A stretch of DNA of 19,117 bases from an uncultured Lachnospiraceae bacterium (GTDB lineage: Bacteria > Bacillota > Clostridia > Lachnospirales > Lachnospiraceae): the NCBI GenBank assembly GCA_902784025.1, contig CACZTF010000279.1:1-19117 (forward strand). Direction: 5' to 3'. Of this stretch, positions 1-7,566 are shown piece after piece. A program made the position numbers and the translations under genes. A model generated the notes under the pieces. It did not search any database. It worked only from the letters and a program-made list of their open reading frames with translations, and was not told the origin of the DNA. Positions within the stretch are counted from its first letter, which is position 1, and every line of letters begins with the position of its first letter.

Positions 1-85
1 CAGGGATTTCAAAAAGATTCTCTACTTGCAATCTCTCGTTCAAATGATGATCCATGGTCCTCATTTGCTCTGCCAAATAACCCAA
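1..85 (-). CDS. possible partial gene running off the left edge
   Basis: Reading minus from a TTG at 85 the frame stays open to base 1 (28 codons, charged and hydrophilic). An AAGGAG sequence lies about 10 bases before the TTG, and an in-frame ATG lies at 64 without a clear ribosome binding site. The nearby ATG at 95 is in another frame, sits directly against the AAGGAG and stops after 28 codons, so it is less likely. No family is recognised from so short a piece. The 206 bases between it and sbcC are AT-rich and show only a weak promoter candidate. It could equally be non-coding. Confidence 0.3.
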   Translation of the reverse strand, partial: MGYLAEQMRTMDHHLNERLQVENLFEIP

Positions 86-142
86 TAAAACTCATCTCCT
101 TCTCTAGTTTATTTTGTTGTAAATAGCTGAACATATACGATA

Positions 143-171
143 AATATACACGATACTTATGATAAATGCAA
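143..171 (-). promoter_or_regulatory. weak candidate promoter for the left-edge gene
   Basis: On the minus strand TTGCAT (166-171) is followed after 17 bases by TATATT (143-148). The -35 matches only three of six consensus bases. The surrounding AT-richness makes chance matches easy, so this is tentative. Confidence 0.25.
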
Positions 172-291
172 GAACTGTTAATAATTTGTTAATGTTTGTT
201 TATTTCCTTTTAATCTTTTCTTTATTTATTTTTCTTTGAAAAAAATTAAAAAAACTAACAAATCACCAACAACTGTTTATTTTATTCTGTT

Positions 292-3093
292 TTATTCATT
301 TTCTGTCTTTAAGTAGCTTTCTCCGTACTGATTTTTGTACACGACAATTTTATTTTTTATCATGGTTTTAAGCTCAGAAACATGGGAAATAATGCCTATC
401 AGACGATTTTTAAATGAAAGACGCTGCAAAACCTGCACGGACAGATCAAGGGATTCCTTATCCAAGGATCCGAATCCTTCATCAACAAAAAGGGTTTCCA
501 CCCCTTTCCCCCCCGTCATTTCTCCTATCTCCTCCGAAAGTCCCAAAGCAAGAGACAATGACGCTTTAAAAAGTTCTCCCCCTGACAAAAGCTGGATCCT
601 CCTTTCCGTGGCGTTATAATTATCCACTACTTTAAGATCCAGACCTGTCTTTGCTTTTCCTGACGCCTCATCACTCCTAAGCAGTTCGAAACGTCCTCCG
701 GTCATATCACTCAGATGCACATTCGCCCGATGGATGATATTATCAAAGGACTCCTGTTGCACAAAGGTCTCAAAATTCAGGTTTCCCTGCAGGGCATTTC
801 CGTTTGCGGTCTCGTAAAGATTATTCACCTTCTGTAAATGCGACATACGATCTTCAAGCTGCGCGGAAAGATCCCTGGTCTGTTTCAGGGCATGTGCCAA
901 ATGTGCCGAACGGGACAGAAGCTTATCCGATTCTTTATTCAGATACTCTGTCTCACTTTTTGCATCATCGTATTCCTTTTTTAAACCCCCGGTTTCCGGT
1001 CTGTTTTTACCATTAAGCTTTTTCTCCATCTGGGATATCATTTCTAAAGCCGCTTTTTTTCGTGATATCAGACCCGATTCCTTTTCTTTAAGCTCAGTCT
1101 GTCTCTCTTTCGCGGCAGCCACTTCAGCCTCTAGGGATCTGACTGCATTTTTTGCCTGTTCCTTATCCTCAAACTCCAATTCTGACTTTAATCTGACCCG
1201 GCTGTCCTGCAGCCCGCTCAGTCTGGTATTATCAGCCACCAGTTCCTTCCCGACGGTATCAGATTCTGAATCCAGCTGTTTTATTTCTTCCTCCTTATCG
1301 GAAATTACCTTCTCATATTTTTCCCTGTCTCCCGCCTTTTTTTCCAGTTCCTTTATTTCCATCCCAAGTTTTTCCAGCAGCTTTTGTTTTTTCTGTAAAT
1401 GTGACTTTACTTCCTTTGTTATTGTCTGTATTCCCTCTTCTGTTTCAAGATCGTATTTTTCTGATACTTTAATCTGCGAATCTTTTTTTTCCTGCAGAAG
1501 CCTTAAAACATTTTTACCCTGCTCTTCAAACAGTCCCTTAAGCCGCGACCTTTTCCCGGCTGCTGTTTCCAGCTTTTTTCTAAGTTCTTCTGTCTTCTTT
1601 TCTGCCGCCTTTAATTCCCCGGAAACATCTTCATCCGTTGAGAGCTTTGCCGGTGCCGGATGCTCCACTGAACCGCAGACAGGACAAGGGTTTCCTTTTT
1701 TAAGCTCCTTTGCCAGAATCCCTGCTGACCGGTCAAAATAAATAAGCTGCAGTTCCCTGTGTTTTTTTGCGGAAACCTCAAATTCACCTCTTATATCCTC
1801 ATAGTCTTCTGACGACTCGACGTATTCCTTTTTATAAACGGACAATTCCTCCAAAACCCTGTAAAGTTCCCTGTCCATACGTATCTGCGAATCTTCGCTC
1901 TTCAATACCTGCCTTTTTTCATCCAAATGTCTTGCAGCCTCTTCGGATGCTTTAAGAGCCTCTTTCGCCGACTCTGCATTTTCTGTGGAAATCTGTCGTT
2001 TTTCCTTAAGCCTTTTTTCACGCCCTTCTTTCAGGGTTATATCACGCTTTGTAATACTTATACGGTCTTCTATTCCCTGCAGATCATCATATTTGGACAA
2101 CAAACCCTTTATCTGTGCCGCCTTTTCTGCCTTACCCTCAAGACTTCTTACAAACCTGGGAGAATTAAGTTCCGTCAGTGCCTTTGTGACATTTTCCAGC
2201 TCCGGTCCCGTTTCATCCAAAGTTTTACGGTTTTCATCCAGCATTTTAAAATCCGTAAGAACACCTTCAGCCACCTCAAGAGCTGCCCTCAAACCCTCTT
2301 TTTTTTCGTTGCTCTTTTTTATCTTTGAGACCAGCCCGGACTTTTCCTTTTTCATACTCTCGATCTTTTTTTCTAAAAGATCAGTCAAAGCTCCCGTATC
2401 AGTACCCTCTGCCGTTGTAAATGTATCCCGTTCTTCGTCCGTCAGTTCCAGCCCGTCAGCCACTGTATTTACCTTGGTCAACGTTTCTTTATACGCCCTG
2501 TCGGCCTCAATATGCTTTTCTTTGAGCGCTTCTATTATCCCCCTGTATCTTTCCGTGTGAAAAATATCCCGCAGGATCTCAGTCTTATCCTTGGAGTTTG
2601 CCGTAAGAAGTCTGGAAAAAGCACCCTGGGCCAGCATGGACACCTGTTTAAACTGCACTGCGGTAAAACCCGTAATTTCGATAACCGTCTTATTTACATT
2701 TGCAACTCCCGTGATCTCCGTACCATCAGGATAGATAATGGACGCTCCCGCAGGTTGTTTGGTGAGTTCTTCCTTCCCCCCTCTTTTTTTCGGCCGCATA
2801 TACTCCGGATTACGCCTGACCTTGTAAATTTCTTCCCCATATGCAAATGTCAGCTCCGCAAATGTGGGTGTTTCCGGTCCGGCATATTTGCACCTCACTT
2901 CTGATGCCATTCTCATCTGGGAACTTACATCTCCATACAGAGCATAAATGATAGCATCAAAAACAGAGCTCTTACCTGCCCCGGTATCCCCGGTGATCAG
3001 ATAAAGCCCGCTTCTTCCAAACCCTGTAAAATCTATGACTGCCTCCCCGGCATAGGACCCAAAGGCCGAAATCTTAAGCTCTATAGGACGCAT
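292..3093 (-). CDS. sbcC: exonuclease subunit SbcC (Rad50-like ATPase)
   Basis: SbcC is the SMC/Rad50-type ATPase of the SbcCD nuclease, which opens DNA hairpins and trims blocked or double-strand ends. The 933-residue protein has an N-terminal ABC half with Walker A GDTGAGKS (35-42) and a long charged coiled coil. A zinc-hook CPVC (470-473) lies at mid-length. A second coiled coil leads to the C-terminal half with LSGGE (836-840) and Walker B FVDEGFGSLD (D871, E872). It is somewhat shorter than the E. coli protein (about 1050 residues), mostly in the coiled coil. The start ATG at 3093 has an AGGAGGG ribosome binding site. It lies 73 bases downstream of sbcD on the same strand, the usual order, so the two are probably co-transcribed from the promoter at 4320-4348. 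No clear terminator is visible after its stop. Confidence 0.95.
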   Translation of the reverse strand: MRPIELKISAFGSYAGEAVIDFTGFGRSGLYLITGDTGAGKSSVFDAIIYALYGDVSSQMRMASEVRCKYAGPETPTFAELTFAYGEEIYKVRRNPEYMRPKKRGGKEELTKQPAGASIIYPDGTEITGVANVNKTVIEITGFTAVQFKQVSMLAQGAFSRLLTANSKDKTEILRDIFHTERYRGIIEALKEKHIEADRAYKETLTKVNTVADGLELTDEERDTFTTAEGTDTGALTDLLEKKIESMKKEKSGLVSKIKKSNEKKEGLRAALEVAEGVLTDFKMLDENRKTLDETGPELENVTKALTELNSPRFVRSLEGKAEKAAQIKGLLSKYDDLQGIEDRISITKRDITLKEGREKRLKEKRQISTENAESAKEALKASEEAARHLDEKRQVLKSEDSQIRMDRELYRVLEELSVYKKEYVESSEDYEDIRGEFEVSAKKHRELQLIYFDRSAGILAKELKKGNPCPVCGSVEHPAPAKLSTDEDVSGELKAAEKKTEELRKKLETAAGKRSRLKGLFEEQGKNVLRLLQEKKDSQIKVSEKYDLETEEGIQTITKEVKSHLQKKQKLLEKLGMEIKELEKKAGDREKYEKVISDKEEEIKQLDSESDTVGKELVADNTRLSGLQDSRVRLKSELEFEDKEQAKNAVRSLEAEVAAAKERQTELKEKESGLISRKKAALEMISQMEKKLNGKNRPETGGLKKEYDDAKSETEYLNKESDKLLSRSAHLAHALKQTRDLSAQLEDRMSHLQKVNNLYETANGNALQGNLNFETFVQQESFDNIIHRANVHLSDMTGGRFELLRSDEASGKAKTGLDLKVVDNYNATERRIQLLSGGELFKASLSLALGLSEEIGEMTGGKGVETLFVDEGFGSLDKESLDLSVQVLQRLSFKNRLIGIISHVSELKTMIKNKIVVYKNQYGESYLKTENE

Positions 3094-3166
3094 AAAACCC
3101 TCCTGTCATACCATTGCGTTTGTATTTTATTTGAAATATACCTTATAAAAAGCATACATAGCGCAG

Positions 3167-4270
3167 TTAATGTATAACTTCCTCCATTATCTCCATTTCA
3201 TCTTCACCCATCTTCCTTCCGGTGCATTTCTCAAAAAACTCCGCAAACAGATCCTCCGGCTTCTTCGTTTTCATCCTCACATCCGTCTTTATCAGTGACG
3301 CAAAATCTTTTGTGTTTTCATACTCTATCTTGAGCACATTCGGATAACGCTCCCTCAGGCGGTTAAAGGCATAGGGGACTATAGTCTCGTCAGTCAGAAC
3401 TATCCTCAGGAAATCATCACATTTATCCTTCATGAGTTCATCAAAACGGCCTCGAAGATTCTTCATATCCCGCAAAGGCTTAAGGGGTACATCATAAATA
3501 TCCAGATCCCCTTTTTTACCCATTTGCACAAAAGTCACATACTTTTCCACCTTTTCTTCTTTAAATGAGTATTTCAACGGCGTACCACAATAGACCTGTT
3601 CCTCTCTCTTTATGAACTGCCTTTTATGTAAATGTCCCAGAGCCACATAATCATAGTCGTCGAATACAGAGTCACTGATAGCATCGATCATACCCACGAT
3701 GATCTCTTCAGAATCCATCCTGGTGGCTCCGTAAACAAACTGATGGGCCAGCAGTATGTTACGCTCACTCTTATCCGGCGGAGTAGTCTCAAGGGCCATA
3801 CGCACTGCCGTTTCATGATCCAGTCCCGGGATCTTATCTTCTTCAGACAGAAGATTATTTACAAAAGACGGCTTGATATAAGGCAAAAGAAAGATATTAA
3901 TCTTCCCAAACTCATCACTCTTTGTCACCTTGCACAACTTTCCATTATATTTTCCCGCTACATACACCCCGGCACAATGCAATATATCACTGCCAAACCC
4001 GATACGCTCAGGGCTGTCATGGTTGCCGCTTATTATATAAATATCCTGTCCAAGAGAATGGATCTGCGAAAGAAAATCATTGAGCATATCCACAGACTCC
4101 TCAGGCGGCACCGGACGGTCATATATATCCCCCGAGATGAACACCCCGTCAGGCTTTTCTTTTTTAAGGATCTTAACGATCTCACCCAGGATATACTTCT
4201 GGTCTTCAGCAATCTTCCTTTCAAATATCCTCATACCCAGATGCAGATCCGAAATATGCGCAAATTTCAT
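3167..4270 (-). CDS. sbcD: exonuclease subunit SbcD (Mre11-like nuclease)
   Basis: SbcD is the metallophosphoesterase nuclease subunit that works with SbcC on DNA ends. The 367-residue protein shows the family motifs in order: D8-x-H10 in SDLHLGM, GD (47-48), GNHD (82-85), then LAHQ and GHLHKR histidine motifs. These supply the two-metal active site. The ATG at 4270 is chosen because AAGGAG precedes it and MKFAHISDLH is the usual N-terminus. An upstream ATG at 4429 would add 53 non-conserved residues, and its codons cross a good promoter at 4320-4348. sbcC follows on the same strand after 73 bases. The gene is divergent from glpK. Confidence 0.95.
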   Translation of the reverse strand: MKFAHISDLHLGMRIFERKIAEDQKYILGEIVKILKKEKPDGVFISGDIYDRPVPPEESVDMLNDFLSQIHSLGQDIYIISGNHDSPERIGFGSDILHCAGVYVAGKYNGKLCKVTKSDEFGKINIFLLPYIKPSFVNNLLSEEDKIPGLDHETAVRMALETTPPDKSERNILLAHQFVYGATRMDSEEIIVGMIDAISDSVFDDYDYVALGHLHKRQFIKREEQVYCGTPLKYSFKEEKVEKYVTFVQMGKKGDLDIYDVPLKPLRDMKNLRGRFDELMKDKCDDFLRIVLTDETIVPYAFNRLRERYPNVLKIEYENTKDFASLIKTDVRMKTKKPEDLFAEFFEKCTGRKMGEDEMEIMEEVIH

Positions 4271-4319
4271 ATAACACTCCTTTTTATCCATGCGCTGTTT
4301 TTGCCAAACATTAAAAAAA

Positions 4320-4348
4320 ATAATAACATAAATCAATATATGTAACAA
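4320..4348 (-). promoter_or_regulatory. promoter of sbcD-sbcC
   Basis: Minus strand TTGTTA (4343-4348), 17-base spacer, TATTAT (4320-4325), with an extended -10 TG one base upstream of TATTAT. It lies about 50 bases before the sbcD ATG at 4270. It supports that start over the longer reading frame from 4429. Confidence 0.65.
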
Positions 4349-4391
4349 TAAAATATAACCCTGCCGTACCTTTTCCCGTGTTATCTTTTCT

Positions 4392-4420
4392 TTGCCTTTC
4401 AACTTAAAAATGCTTATAAT
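4392..4420 (+). promoter_or_regulatory. promoter of glpK
   Basis: TTGCCT (4392-4397), 17-base spacer, perfect TATAAT (4415-4420). The expected transcript starts near 4427, giving a leader of only about 14 bases before the glpK ATG, just enough for the AGAGGTGA ribosome binding site. There is no room for a riboswitch or antiterminator leader. No obvious cre-like operator was seen. Confidence 0.75.
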
Positions 4421-4440
4421 ATCCGGCAAGAGGTGATAGC

Positions 4441-5934
4441 ATGACAGAAAAGAAAAAACAGAAGAAATACATTATCTCCCTTGACCTGGGCACTACTTCC
4501 GGAAGATGTATCATTTTCGACGGATCGGGACAGCAGGCCGCCGTGGAATCCAAAGATATCAGATGCTTTTATCCCCGGGCCGGCTGGTTTGAACAGGATG
4601 CAAATGAACTGTCAGATGCAATGACAGAATGCATAAAAAAAGCCCTGGCTGATGCCGGTCTTTCTGCAAATGATATAACTGCTGCAGGTATCACTAACCA
4701 GCGGGAGACTGTTATAGTTTGGGATAAACGTACAGGTGAACCTGTATGTAATGCCCCCGTGTGGCAATGTAACAGGGGCTTAAGGTATATCGAAGCCTTA
4801 AACAATGAACAAAACGATCTCATCCGGAAAAAGACAGGACTTATCCCCAGTACTTACTTCAGTGCCTCAAAACTTGCTTGGATACTGGATAATGTCCCGG
4901 AAATGCGGGATCTTGCCGAAGCCGGACATTTGGCCTTCGGCACTCCGGACACCTGGCTCATATACAGGCTCACAGGCGGAAAGTCACACTCGACTGACTA
5001 TACCAATGCTTCCCGTACACTTCTCTTTAATATACACACCCTTGAGTGGGATAAGGAACTCCTTGATCTATTCAATATACCTTCATCCTTACTCCCTGAA
5101 GTACACCCCTCTTCCGGATTTTTTGCAAACACAGACAGATCACTGTTCGGAACACCCATCCCCATCTGCGGTGTAGCCGGTGACCAGCAGAGTGCCCTTT
5201 TCGGTCAGTGTTGTTTTAATAAGGCTGATGTAAAGACCACCTATGGTACCGGCTGCTTTATGCTTATGAACACAGGCAGGAATGCGGTGGATTCAAAAAA
5301 CGGACTGCTCACTACTTTAAGCGCACAGTCTGCAAAAGATACTCCCATGTACGCACTGGAAGGTTCTGTTTTCATGTGCGGCGCACTTATCAACTGGCTG
5401 AAAGATGATCTGGGAGTAATAAAATCCCCTGAAGAAACCGACGCTTTGGCGAGATCCCTGGAAAGCTCAGAAGGAGTATACATAGTTCCGGCTTTTACAG
5501 GGCTGGGTGCGCCCCACTGGAAGCCGGATGCCAGAGGTCTCATAACCGGACTAACACGGGGCAGCGATCGCCGTCACATAGTTCGTGCAGCACTTGAAGC
5601 CATATGCTACCAGTGTAATGACCTTCTCACTGCAATGAAAGCCGATACCGGACTCCCAATCAGCGAAGTAAGAGCCGACGGAGGAGTCACCGCAAACAGC
5701 TTTCTCATGCAATTTCAAGCTGATATTTCCCAGGCAAAAATAATATTACCGGAAAATATCGAAAGTACAGCATTTGGCGCATTCTTGCTGGCCGGACTTG
5801 GATGTGGGATATTTAAGGACACAGATGATCTCTCAAGACTCGTTTGCTTTAACAAAACATTTACACCGGATATTGACCCGGAAACCAGACAAAAATTTCT
5901 TGATGGATGGAACAATGCCTTAAACCGGGTATAG
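4441..5934 (+). CDS. glpK: glycerol kinase
   Basis: GlpK phosphorylates glycerol to sn-glycerol 3-phosphate in the cytoplasm, trapping glycerol taken up through facilitators. At 497 residues it is full length. Visible features are the N-terminal phosphate-binding loop DLGTTSGR (15-22), the first FGGY-kinase signature YFSASKLAWILDN (139-151), GDQQ (247-250), the second FGGY signature from G366 to E386, and the adenosine-site region DGGVTANS (413-420). In many Firmicutes a histidine in an HFYG-like loop is phosphorylated by the PTS protein HPr. Here the matching position reads SLFG (S234), so this control seems absent. The gene stands alone, with no glpF, glpD or glpO beside it. It converges on rplL and shares a terminator at 6027-6061. 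Confidence 0.96.
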   Translation: MTEKKKQKKYIISLDLGTTSGRCIIFDGSGQQAAVESKDIRCFYPRAGWFEQDANELSDAMTECIKKALADAGLSANDITAAGITNQRETVIVWDKRTGEPVCNAPVWQCNRGLRYIEALNNEQNDLIRKKTGLIPSTYFSASKLAWILDNVPEMRDLAEAGHLAFGTPDTWLIYRLTGGKSHSTDYTNASRTLLFNIHTLEWDKELLDLFNIPSSLLPEVHPSSGFFANTDRSLFGTPIPICGVAGDQQSALFGQCCFNKADVKTTYGTGCFMLMNTGRNAVDSKNGLLTTLSAQSAKDTPMYALEGSVFMCGALINWLKDDLGVIKSPEETDALARSLESSEGVYIVPAFTGLGAPHWKPDARGLITGLTRGSDRRHIVRAALEAICYQCNDLLTAMKADTGLPISEVRADGGVTANSFLMQFQADISQAKIILPENIESTAFGAFLLAGLGCGIFKDTDDLSRLVCFNKTFTPDIDPETRQKFLDGWNNALNRV

Positions 5935-6026
5935 CGTAACTCCCGCTATATATTTAGCTGCTCTGCCGCCAATCCTGTTCAGCGTACAAACTTGCAGATG
6001 AGGATCAGACTTGCAGTTTAAACAAA

Positions 6027-6061
6027 AAAAGAGATTGCAGATATTTTAAGCAATCTCTTTT
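6027..6061. terminator. bidirectional terminator between glpK and rplL
   Basis: A 12-bp perfect stem (AAAAGAGATTGC at 6027-6038, GCAATCTCTTTT at 6050-6061) has an 11-base loop. It has T-runs on both outer sides: TTATT for the plus strand and about seven Ts plus GTTT for the minus strand. It lies 93 bases after the glpK stop and 27 bases after the rplL stop, and serves both convergent genes. Confidence 0.9.
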
Positions 6062-6087
6062 TATTATGATAGATCTTCTGTACGATA

Positions 6088-6456
6088 TTACTTAAGTGTA
6101 GCCTTACCGCCTGCTTCTTCGATCTTCTTCTGGATATCTTCAGCCTCTTCCTTGCTTGCGCCTTCCTTAACGATCTTAGGTGCGCCGTCAACAAGATCCT
6201 TAGCTTCCTTCAGTCCGAGACCTGTTACCTCACGAACCACCTTGATAACCTTAACTTTAGCAGCACCTGCCTCAGTAAGCTCTACATCATAAGAATCCTT
6301 CTCTGCTGCTCCGCCTGCTTCTCCGCCTGCTCCGCCTGATACAACAACACCGGCTGCCGCAGAAACACCAAACTCTTCCTCGCAAGCTTTTACAAGCTCA
6401 TTAAGCTCGATCACTGATAATCCTTTTATTCCTTCGATGATTTCCTCTTTTGTCAT
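6088..6456 (-). CDS. rplL: 50S ribosomal protein L7/L12
   Basis: L7/L12 forms the multi-copy flexible ribosomal stalk that recruits elongation factors. The 122-residue protein has an N-terminal dimerisation helix pair (about 1-32), an Ala/Gly-rich hinge (about 33-54) and the conserved C-terminal factor-binding domain containing KVIKVVREVTGLGLKEAK (69-86). The ATG at 6456 is preceded by AAAGGAG. It lies 41 bases after rplJ on the same strand and is presumably translated from the rplJ-rplL transcript controlled by the L10 leader. The terminator at 6027-6061 follows at once, and rpoB, the usual next gene, is not here. Confidence 0.97.
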   Translation of the reverse strand: MTKEEIIEGIKGLSVIELNELVKACEEEFGVSAAAGVVVSGGAGGEAGGAAEKDSYDVELTEAGAAKVKVIKVVREVTGLGLKEAKDLVDGAPKIVKEGASKEEAEDIQKKIEEAGGKATLK

Positions 6457-6497
6457 GATTTAACTCCTTTTTATTAATCTTGATCACTAAATGTTTT

Positions 6498-7205
6498 TTA
6501 ATCCTGGTATTCTGCAGACTTCTCATCTTCCGCAGGTGCTTCCTCTGCAGGAGCCTCTGCCTCTGCTGCAGGTGCTTCCTCTGCGGGAGCCTCTGCTTCT
6601 GCTGTAGGTGCCTCCTCTGCGGGAGCCTCTGCCTCTGCCGCAGGTGCTTCCTCTGCGGGAGTCTCTGCTTCTGCTGCAGGTGCCTCCTCAGCAGGCTTTT
6701 CTGCCTCTAAAGGTGCTCCGCTTGCCACCTTGTCTGCGATCTGCTGTACAACACGGGCAAAGTTCGCGATAGGTGACTGAATGCTGCCAAGAAGCTTGGA
6801 AAGAAGTTCCTCTCTTGAAGGTATCGTAGCAAGCTGCTTGATCTCATCTGTTCCATAATAATTACCCTCTACTACACCGGACTTAAGCACAAGTGCCTCA
6901 GCTTCCTTTGCAAAATTGGAAAGGATCCTGGCAGGTGCAGTAGCATCCGTCTCGCTGATAGCAATAGCCGTAGGACCTGTAAGATCCTCTGTGAGCGACT
7001 CAAAAGGACTTCCCTGAATAGCACGTTTTACAAGAGTATTCTTATACACCTTATATTTTACGCCTGCTTCACGAAGCTGCTTTCTGAGTCTTGTATCCTG
7101 CTCAACCGTGATCCCGCGGTATTCGCAAAGTACAACACCGGCTGCATCCTTAATATTGCCGGCTATCTCATCAACGATAGGCTGTTTAAGTTCTACCTTA
7201 GCCAT
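6498..7205 (-). CDS. rplJ: 50S ribosomal protein L10 with acidic repeat tail
   Basis: L10 anchors L7/L12 dimers to 23S rRNA at the stalk base and represses its own operon by binding the mRNA leader. Residues 1-165 are an ordinary L10: an N-terminal rRNA-binding domain with EYRGITVEQ around 28-36 and KNTLVKRA at 55-62, then the C-terminal helix (about 131-160) that binds L7/L12. L10 normally ends near 165-175 residues. Here it continues to 235 with a Glu/Ala/Pro tail of four full 12-residue units plus a partial one (169-226), ending AEDEKSAEYQD. The tail is in frame with no stop and is not a frameshift product. The ATG at 7205 has an AGAGAGG site. The gene is transcribed with rplL from its own promoter. 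Confidence 0.95.
   Translation of the reverse strand: MAKVELKQPIVDEIAGNIKDAAGVVLCEYRGITVEQDTRLRKQLREAGVKYKVYKNTLVKRAIQGSPFESLTEDLTGPTAIAISETDATAPARILSNFAKEAEALVLKSGVVEGNYYGTDEIKQLATIPSREELLSKLLGSIQSPIANFARVVQQIADKVASGAPLEAEKPAEEAPAAEAETPAEEAPAAEAEAPAEEAPTAEAEAPAEEAPAAEAEAPAEEAPAEDEKSAEYQD
6528..6701 (-). repeat. 36-bp tandem repeat coding the L10 tail
   Basis: Four full 36-base units and a partial fifth encode E-x-PAEEAPAAEA (residues 169-180, 181-192, 193-204, 205-216, partial 217-226). Differences are mostly synonymous or single substitutions (K, T or A at position 2; T for A at residue 201). This suggests recent duplication, or ongoing slippage and homogenisation, under selection on the protein. 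Confidence 0.9.
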
Positions 7206-7319
7206 AATCTGCCTCTCTTTTCTTAAATTATTGTTTTTAATGATGCCATCAGACAGCGCTCACTGAGCAAAGACCTGATCCGTTTTTATCACGAAGATAA
7301 ATAATAACACACCGTGAAC

Positions 7320-7345
7320 AAAAAACTCCGGGCACAGCCCGGAGC
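7320..7345 (-). terminator. attenuator in the rplJ leader
   Basis: On the minus strand an 8-bp GC-rich stem CTCCGGGC/GCCCGGAG (7326-7344) with a 3-base loop is followed by six Ts (7320-7325). This is an intrinsic terminator lying about 145 bases after the rplJ promoter and about 115 bases before the rplJ ATG. Its position right after the L10-binding leader is that of an attenuator. Confidence 0.85.
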
Positions 7346-7480
7346 ATTATCTATACAAACACCGGGATGCATCTGCATATAAGCAGTATCCATCCGGCAT
7401 ATCATACAAATCCATCTACCCTGGGCAGGCGCTTTCGCTTTAACCCGAAAACGGGACCGACTGTCTTAAGGCAATATCAA
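7346..7480 (-). promoter_or_regulatory. L10 (rplJL) mRNA leader
   Basis: The transcript from the promoter at 7496-7524 passes through TTAAGACAG...GGTTAAAGC...CCTGCCCAGGGTAG (minus, about 7416-7470). This resembles the Firmicute L10 leader as remembered, in which L10(L12)4 binds a kink-turn-like junction. Two short helices are visible: CCCG/CGGG around 7444-7455 and GCG-AAA-GCG. A second imperfect hairpin (7362-7397) follows. Its CCCGG 3' arm is complementary to the CCGGG of the downstream terminator arm, so the two folds compete. Recognition is from memory of the consensus, not a covariance search. Confidence 0.75.
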
Positions 7481-7495
7481 TTTTTCAACTGTGAT

Positions 7496-7524
7496 ATTAT
7501 ACACATGATATGCCATGTTGTCAA
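7496..7524 (-). promoter_or_regulatory. perfect-consensus promoter of rplJ-rplL
   Basis: Minus strand TTGACA (7519-7524), exactly 17 bases, TATAAT (7496-7501): a full sigma-A consensus. The bases just upstream are AT-rich (about 7525-7550), consistent with an UP element. It begins about 43 bases after the rplA stop. It gives rplJ-rplL transcription that does not depend on the upstream operon, with a leader of about 280 bases. Confidence 0.9.
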
Positions 7525-7566
7525 GCACATCATTTTATGAAATAAAACAGAGAACCGTCACCTGTC

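Noticed and set aside
4271..4429. Longer SbcD with a hydrophobic N-terminal extension
   Set aside because: The added codons cross the sbcD promoter, lack family similarity, and the internal ATG at 4270 has a good AAGGAG site.
6480..6710. Plus-strand frame rich in Cys, Leu and Arg
   Set aside because: It is the antisense reading of the repetitive L10 tail; its periodic composition comes from the 36-bp repeat, and it lacks a ribosome binding site.
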